From Dietzia timorensis (GTDB lineage: Bacteria; Actinomycetota; Actinomycetes; Mycobacteriales; Mycobacteriaceae): DNA of 5,009 nucleotides. The notes under the pieces are model-generated. The model saw only the letters and a program-made list of their open reading frames with translations, made no database searches and was not told the origin of the DNA. The stretch lies in assembly GCF_020742175.1 (NCBI RefSeq), contig NZ_DYXM01000004.1, positions 1 through 5,009 of the forward strand. The letters run 5' to 3'. Each line of letters opens with the position of its first letter. Position 1 is the first letter of the stretch. Shown here piece after piece: positions 1 to 5,009 of this stretch. The translations under genes and the position numbers were made by a program.

Positions 1-1122
1 CTGCTGATCCGGGACGAGTCGGCCGCGGCACTTCGCGGCCTGCTCGGAGGCATGGTGACGGCGCCGGGCGCGGAATTCGGCGGGCTGCGCGGGCAGGTGC
101 AGGCGGTGTATATCGACCCGCCGTACAACACGGGCAGCGTGTTCGCGGACTACGCCGACAAGGTCGACCACGGGCTGTGGCTGGCGATGATGCGCGAGCG
201 GCTCGAGCTGCTGCGCGAGAGCCTCGCCGAGAGTGGATCGCTGTGGCTGCACATCGACGACTCCGAGATGGCGTACGCGAAAGTGCTGCTCGACGAGGTG
301 TTCGGCCGCGAGAATTGCGTGAGCGCGATCGTGATCGAAAACAACCCGAAGGGGCGCCAGCTCGGAAAGTTCTTCGCCGGATCGCACGACCACCTGCTCG
401 TGTACGCCCGCGATATCCGACACGTGCGGATCGAGCCGGGCAGCGCGCAGGCGGTGAATCCTGCGGACTTTCCGAAGAGCGACGAGCAGGGCCCCTACCG
501 GCTGCTGCCGCTGCGCAACACGAACAAGAAGTTCCACCCCGGCACGGTGCCCACGCTGCACTACGGGCTGTGGGCCGATGCGGAGAGCGGGCGGGTGTCG
601 GCGGAGGAGTTCCCCGGCGCGCGCGAGGTGTTTCCGGTGTTCGGCGACGGCACGGACGCGGTGTGGCGCTGGTCGGCGGCGCGTGTGCGCGAGCGCTCCG
701 ATGAGCTCGCCGCGCGCATCGTGCGCGGACGTGGAGGCGAGCGGCTCGACGTGTATCAGATCGACCGGCTCCACGACGAGCGCAAGAAAAAGCTCCGGAG
801 CATCTGGATGGCGCACGAGATCGGCTCGTCGGATTCGGCGAAGGCCGAACTCAAGAAGGTGCTGCCCGGCAGGCAGATCTTCGCCACTCCGAAACCCGAA
901 CCCTTGTTGGCGCGTGTGCTCGAGGCGGCCACCGAACCCGGCGACCTTGTGCTCGACTGCTTCGCGGGATCGGGTACCACACCGGTGGTCGCGCAGCGGA
1001 TGGGCCGGCGCTGGGTGGCGGTCGAACTCTCCGGCGCGAGCATCGACTCCTATATCGTTCCGCGCCTGGAGCGGGAATTATCCGATTCGGACTCGTTCCG
1101 GATCTTGCGCAGCGGGGGCTGA
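1..1122 (+). CDS. Type III Mod-like adenine-specific DNA methyltransferase (5' truncated by window edge)
   Basis: The product probably transfers a methyl group from S-adenosylmethionine to the N6 of adenine in a specific DNA sequence. The frame is open from base 1 to the TGA at 1120-1122, leaving 373 visible residues; the true start lies upstream. Catalytic motif IV, DPPY, is at residues 39-42 (115-126), preceded by VYI and followed by NTGS. Motif X-like PKPEP is at residues 297-301, and the SAM-binding motif I, DCFAGSGTT, is at 319-327 (955-981). Motif IV before motif I defines the beta class, as in type III Mod subunits (COG2189). The middle holds LRNTNKKFHP (171-180) and a variable stretch that probably recognises the target. 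The tail after motif I is only about 46 residues. It keeps a GRRWVAVEL...IVPRL core and a terminal FRIL, but lacks the longer glycine-rich loop I recall from larger relatives. No Res nuclease gene follows, since glbO faces it 74 bp away. It could be an orphan methylase or have a partner upstream. The family assignment is secure; target and partner are unknown. Confidence 0.9.
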   Translation: MLIRDESAAALRGLLGGMVTAPGAEFGGLRGQVQAVYIDPPYNTGSVFADYADKVDHGLWLAMMRERLELLRESLAESGSLWLHIDDSEMAYAKVLLDEVFGRENCVSAIVIENNPKGRQLGKFFAGSHDHLLVYARDIRHVRIEPGSAQAVNPADFPKSDEQGPYRLLPLRNTNKKFHPGTVPTLHYGLWADAESGRVSAEEFPGAREVFPVFGDGTDAVWRWSAARVRERSDELAARIVRGRGGERLDVYQIDRLHDERKKKLRSIWMAHEIGSSDSAKAELKKVLPGRQIFATPKPEPLLARVLEAATEPGDLVLDCFAGSGTTPVVAQRMGRRWVAVELSGASIDSYIVPRLERELSDSDSFRILRSGG

Positions 1123-1196
1123 GGCAGCGCGGCGGGAGTGCCCGGAACTCGGTATCCGACGAGATGCCCCCGAACCGAGTGCGGAGGCTCGGACCA
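1123..1196. terminator. Short convergent gap with overlapping weak hairpins
   Basis: This 74-bp gap separates the methyltransferase stop from the glbO stop. It contains a perfect 7-bp inverted repeat, ACTCGGT at 1147-1153 with ACCGAGT at 1174-1180, enclosing a 20-nt loop. A second, mutually exclusive 5-bp stem pairs CCGAG (1175-1179) with CTCGG (1188-1192) around an 8-nt loop. Neither is followed by a U tract on either strand. They may act as U-less terminators for the two converging transcripts, but in GC-rich DNA stems this short also arise by chance. Confidence 0.3.
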
Positions 1197-1586
1197 TCAG
1201 CCCGGGGCGTTGACCATGAACTCGGCGGCGTGGTGGAAATAGTCGAGCATCGCGGTGCGGTGCTCTTCGCTCATCGTGTCCGAATCGATCGTGTCGATGG
1301 CGGCGACCATGTTCTCCAACCAGGCATCTCGGGCGACCGAGTCGATGACGTAGGGCACGTGGCGCATACGCAGGCGCGGGTGTCCGCGCTGCTCGGAATA
1401 GGTATGCGGCCCGCCGAAGTACTGCTCGAGGAACATGCGCAGGCGTTCCTCGGCACCGTCCATATCGTCCGCCGGGTACATCGGGTACAGCCGCTCGTCC
1501 TTCGCGACGCCCGCATAGAACTCGTGGACGATCTTGCGAAACGTCTCGTGCCCGCCAACCTCGTCGTAGAAGCTCATGCCTTCCAT
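1197..1586 (-). CDS. glbO: Group II truncated haemoglobin (trHbO)
   Basis: This is a 129-residue haem protein of the GlbO/trHbO family, expected in the cytosol or at the inner membrane face. It binds O2, with proposed roles in oxygen delivery or storage, peroxide chemistry or protection from reactive oxygen and nitrogen species. It aligns almost end to end with M. tuberculosis GlbO (128 aa, recalled), including AEERLRMFLEQY and SEQRGHPRLRMRH. Family key residues are present one position later than in that protein: Tyr24 (B10), Tyr37 (CD1), proximal His76 (F8) and Trp89 (G8). One difference is Phe57 where mycobacterial GlbO has Trp (QYFGGP versus QYWGGP). The ATG at 1584-1586 (MEGMSFYD) is preferred because it matches the family's N-terminus, although no good Shine-Dalgarno precedes it. 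An ATG at 1575-1577 and an in-frame GTG at 1632-1634 are alternatives; the GTG would add 16 residues. The gene is divergent from the HNH gene and converges on the methyltransferase. Identity is very secure, the exact start less so. Confidence 0.96.
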   Translation of the reverse strand: MEGMSFYDEVGGHETFRKIVHEFYAGVAKDERLYPMYPADDMDGAEERLRMFLEQYFGGPHTYSEQRGHPRLRMRHVPYVIDSVARDAWLENMVAAIDTIDSDTMSEEHRTAMLDYFHHAAEFMVNAPG

Positions 1587-1703
1587 TGTGCCAACGCAGG
1601 CGCGGGGGCCTAAATCCATCGAAAATTTACCCACTTGTCGCCTGGACTCGCGAAATTAGTTGATGCGCTCGCGCGCCAAGTGTGGTGTGCTTTCCTCTAG
1701 GGC

Positions 1704-1729
1704 CGGGCGGCGGCAACACCCGTCGCCCG
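1704..1729 (+). promoter_or_regulatory. GC-rich hairpin in the HNH gene leader
   Basis: CGGGCGGCGG (1704-1713) pairs with CCGTCGCCCG (1720-1729) as a 10-bp stem with one G-U wobble and a 6-nt loop, CAACAC. It ends 40 nt upstream of the HNH start codon and 27 nt upstream of its ribosome binding site. No U tract follows it, and no plus-strand gene lies directly upstream for it to terminate. It could be a leader RNA structure or, as DNA, a protein-binding palindrome. Chance formation in GC-rich DNA is a real alternative. Confidence 0.35.
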
Positions 1730-1756
1730 CGCATGTGTGCGTGAAGCATTCAGGCG

Positions 1757-1762
1757 AAGGAG
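1757..1762 (+). promoter_or_regulatory. Shine-Dalgarno site that sets the HNH gene start
   Basis: AAGGAG lies 7 nt before the ATG at 1770. It is the strongest ribosome binding site in the window. It decides in favour of this ATG over the in-frame GTG at 1737, which would place the motif inside the coding sequence. Confidence 0.8.
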
Positions 1763-1769
1763 CCGATTG

Positions 1770-2369
1770 ATGGGCAGCAACGGGAAAAGTGCGATAAAAG
1801 AGCGAAGGCCTGGCCGGGAGGCGGCTGCGGGAAGCGCAGCACGCAGCCCGGACATCCCCTGCGCCGCCCACCCCCGTGTGCTGCTACTCAACGCCGGTTA
1901 CGAGGCGCTCACCGCGCTCACCGCGAGGCGGGCGGTAGTCATGTTGCTCTGCGGCAAAGCCGACGTGGTCCACGACAACCCCGAGCTGTACGTGATGCGC
2001 TCGGCGACCCACGAAGTGCGCGTGCCGTCAGTGATTCGGCTGCGCGAATACGTCCACATCCCGTACCGCGCGAAGGTTCCCATGACCAGGGCCGCGCTCA
2101 TGCACCGCGACGGCAACCGCTGCGGATATTGCGGCGTGCGGGCGACGACGATCGACCACGTCGTGCCGCGTAGCCGCGGGGGAGAGCACTCGTGGGAGAA
2201 CTGCGTCGCCTGCTGCGAACGCTGCAACCGCAAGAAGGCCGACAAGATGCTCGCCGAGCTCGGCTGGTCACTGAGGCACAAGCTCGTCGCCCCACAGGGC
2301 AGGAACTGGCGGCTCGTGTCCTCGCTTCGTGAGTTCGGCCCCCACTGGGAGGACTACCTCGTCGCCTAG
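1770..2369 (+). CDS. HNH endonuclease-family protein
   Basis: This 199-residue protein has a C-terminal HNH nuclease fold of the zinc-ribbon type. The paired zinc-binding cysteines are Cys118/Cys121 (CGYC) and Cys149/Cys152 (CERC). The active-site DH is Asp129-His130, followed by PRSRGG, Trp142, Asn144, and CNRKK with Asn153 and Lys155/156. These are the residues of active metal-dependent HNH DNases. Residues about 36-100 form a separate conserved-looking N-terminal region (LLLNAGYEALTALTARRAVVMLL) seen in actinobacterial proteins of this type. The first 35 residues are polar and Ala/Arg-rich and look disordered. There is no signal peptide, so it is probably cytosolic. From memory, the M. tuberculosis homologue Rv2469c also sits divergently beside glbO, suggesting a vertically inherited gene rather than a mobile one. 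The family's substrate and biological role are unknown to me; a DNA-repair-linked or structural nucleic-acid role is possible but not shown. The start is fixed by a strong Shine-Dalgarno site. Confidence 0.9.
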   Translation: MGSNGKSAIKERRPGREAAAGSAARSPDIPCAAHPRVLLLNAGYEALTALTARRAVVMLLCGKADVVHDNPELYVMRSATHEVRVPSVIRLREYVHIPYRAKVPMTRAALMHRDGNRCGYCGVRATTIDHVVPRSRGGEHSWENCVACCERCNRKKADKMLAELGWSLRHKLVAPQGRNWRLVSSLREFGPHWEDYLVA

Positions 2370-2503
2370 TCGGCGCCCAGCGGTTTCGCACCTTTGGACA
2401 AGTCCGGCTGGCTCTGCCGGGGAATACTCGGTTCATCCGCACCTTTGCGGGATGAATTGAAGACGTATCGACGCAGATTGGCAGCGCCATGGGCAGAGGC
2501 AGA
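2370..2503 (+). terminator. Intergenic segment with two hairpins between the HNH and reductase genes
   Basis: This gap has two stem-loops. The first pairs CCGGC (2404-2408) with GCCGG (2416-2420) around a 7-nt loop. The second pairs TTCATCCGC (2432-2440) with GCGGGATGAA (2447-2456), nine base pairs with one bulged G (2449) and loop ACCTTT. No U tract follows either. The 10-mer CGCACCTTTG occurs at 2387-2396 and again at 2438-2447, 51 bp apart; the second copy spans the second hairpin's loop. The segment could end the HNH transcript without a U tract or carry operator sites for the reductase gene. No convincing promoter boxes are visible. Confidence 0.4.
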
Positions 2504-3079
2504 ATGTTGGGTTCTGGACGAGTGATCTACGAGTTGACCGTGTCTGTCGACGGGTTCGCGGCCCGAACGGATCGCGATATCTCGTGGCACGATTCACCGG
2601 GCTTCGAGCTGACCACCCCCGATCAGCTCGAGTTCCTCGACTACGTCGGCGCGATCGTCCTCGGTGCGAAGACGTACGAAATGTTCGCCGACTACTGGCC
2701 GTATGCCGATCCAGCGGAGCAGGAGATCGCCCAGCGCATCAACGAGTTGCCGAAGTTCGTGTTCAGCTCCTCGTTGACGGAGGCGCCGTGGGGCGACCAC
2801 GCGACGGCGACGATCCTCACCGGCGAACCGGCCGCCGAGCTAGACACGGTGCGCCGCCAAGTCGACGGCGACATCGTCGTGTGGGGGAGTCTGGACCTCG
2901 GCAATTCCCTCGCCGCCAGCGGGCTGATCGACGTGCTCAGGCTCCGCTCGATCCCGGTGCTCCTGGGCGAGGGGGTACCGCTGTGGCCGGCGCGCGCGGA
3001 GGCACGCCTGGACCTTAAAATTATGACGTCGTACCCCGGCGGTCACACGACCGCGGAGTACGACGTCATACCTGAATGA
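2504..3079 (+). CDS. Dihydrofolate reductase family protein (RibD C-terminal domain)
   Basis: This protein of about 191 residues belongs to the large DHFR/RibD-C superfamily (COG0262, PF01872) of NAD(P)H-dependent reductases. The N-terminal strand VIYELTVSVDGFAA (7-20) and GAKTYE (54-59) match the family core. The motif VVWGSLDLGNSL (125-136) is the expected NADPH phosphate-binding loop, followed by GLIDVLRL (140-147) and PVLLGEG (151-157), typical of the final strands. It is a stand-alone domain without the RibD deaminase. Such small proteins are common in actinobacteria, and their substrates are mostly unknown, so neither folate nor riboflavin synthesis should be assumed. The start is uncertain. 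The ATG at 2504 has AGAGG 4 nt upstream, the ATG at 2489 adds five residues, and a GTG at 2522 sits right at the conserved region. The gene follows the HNH gene on the same strand and converges on pepN with a 21-bp gap. Its last 17 or so codons also encode a large hairpin (3022-3070). Confidence 0.88.
   Translation: MLGSGRVIYELTVSVDGFAARTDRDISWHDSPGFELTTPDQLEFLDYVGAIVLGAKTYEMFADYWPYADPAEQEIAQRINELPKFVFSSSLTEAPWGDHATATILTGEPAAELDTVRRQVDGDIVVWGSLDLGNSLAASGLIDVLRLRSIPVLLGEGVPLWPARAEARLDLKIMTSYPGGHTTAEYDVIPE
3022..3070 (-). terminator. Long hairpin, probable pepN terminator embedded in the reductase coding sequence
   Basis: TATGACGTCGTAC (3022-3034) and GTACGACGTCATA (3058-3070) form a perfect 13-bp inverted repeat. 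The stem continues after a C/A mismatch (3035/3057) with CC/GG (3036-3037/3055-3056), a bulged G (3038), then GCGGTC/GACCGC (3039-3044/3049-3054) closed by an ACAC tetraloop. That gives 21 base pairs in 49 nt. On the minus strand it begins 30 nt after the pepN stop codon. It is followed by AUUUUAAGG, a short U run consistent with intrinsic termination. For the plus-strand gene it lies just before the stop codon with no U tract after it, so it may also act, less well, on that transcript or protect its 3' end. Confidence 0.75.
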
Positions 3080-3100
3080 TCCGCCGCGTGGGGTGGGGGC

Positions 3101-5009
<1,909 letters not shown>

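Larger units (their letters stand above)
1587..1769. promoter_or_regulatory. Divergent intergenic region between glbO and the HNH gene
   Basis: This 183-bp region must hold the promoters of both flanking genes. Its left half contains an AT-rich island unlike the surrounding DNA, with TAAAT at 1611-1615 and ATTTA at 1625-1629 as an inverted repeat, and GCGAAATTAG near 1650-1659. No box pair close to the TTGACA/TATAAT consensus is visible on either strand. The best plus-strand candidate, TTGTCG at 1635-1640 with TAGTTG at 1657-1662 (16-bp spacer), is weak. The right half is GC-rich and holds a hairpin and the HNH ribosome binding site. That promoters lie here follows from gene orientation; their exact positions are not resolved. 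Confidence 0.5.

Noticed and set aside
52..54. ATG at 52 as the start of the methyltransferase
   Set aside because: The frame is open to the window edge and the preceding codons (LLIRDESAAALRGLLGG) look like the conserved stretch that comes before the DPPY motif in Mod proteins. There is also no Shine-Dalgarno site.
177..1213. Two long overlapping open frames on the plus strand (177-704 and 578-1213) inside the methyltransferase
   Set aside because: They are Arg/Ala-rich, lack any recognisable motif and overlap a frame with clear DPPY and FAGSGTT motifs. They are typical shadows in GC-rich DNA.
1164..1613. 149-codon plus-strand frame antisense to glbO
   Set aside because: The opposite strand matches GlbO almost end to end with all haem-site residues; the antisense frame shows no known motif.
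1737..1739. GTG at 1737 as the HNH gene start
   Set aside because: A strong AAGGAG with ideal spacing precedes the ATG at 1770, and the extra residues are Arg-rich with no family support.
2366..2590. Minus-strand small frame across the HNH-reductase gap
   Set aside because: It overlaps the start of the reductase on the other strand, contains the hairpin region and resembles no family I know.

Overview
The window is GC-rich DNA (roughly two thirds G+C by eye) with high-GC codon usage. The genes point to an actinobacterium, most likely of the order Mycobacteriales (Mycobacterium, Gordonia, Dietzia and Corynebacterium relatives). The group II truncated globin is very close to mycobacterial GlbO. 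From memory, the arrangement of globin, HNH protein and aminopeptidase N matches the Mycobacterium tuberculosis region from pepN (Rv2467) to glbO (Rv2470), with an HNH-type protein (Rv2469c) between them on the opposite strand. The genus cannot be fixed from this window.

Layout from left to right. (1) 1-1122, plus strand: the 3' part of a beta-class, type III Mod-like adenine DNA methyltransferase, cut by the left edge. (2) 1197-1586, minus strand: glbO, a truncated haemoglobin, convergent with the methyltransferase. (3) 1587-1769: the divergent intergenic region between glbO and the next gene, with an AT-rich island and a GC-rich hairpin. (4) 1770-2369, plus strand: an HNH-nuclease-family protein with a strong ribosome binding site. 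(5) 2370-2503: an intergenic segment with two hairpins. (6) 2504-3079, plus strand: a small dihydrofolate-reductase/RibD-C-domain protein. (7) 3101-5009, minus strand: the C-terminal three quarters of aminopeptidase N (pepN), running off the right edge.

How the genes relate. pepN and glbO are housekeeping genes, and the HNH gene appears to be part of the same conserved neighbourhood. The reductase may share the HNH transcript, but two hairpins separate them. The methyltransferase is the clearest accessory gene: it has a compact Mod architecture, and no restriction subunit follows it before the convergent globin. I see no tRNA, rRNA, insertion sequence, CRISPR array or prophage gene.

The most striking non-coding signal is a long hairpin at 3022-3070 with a perfect 13-bp outer stem. 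It lies wholly inside the last codons of the reductase gene. Read on the minus strand it sits 30 nt after the pepN stop codon and is followed by four U residues, so it looks like a pepN terminator built into the coding sequence of the facing gene.

I found no clear evidence for a wholly new multi-gene system in this window.
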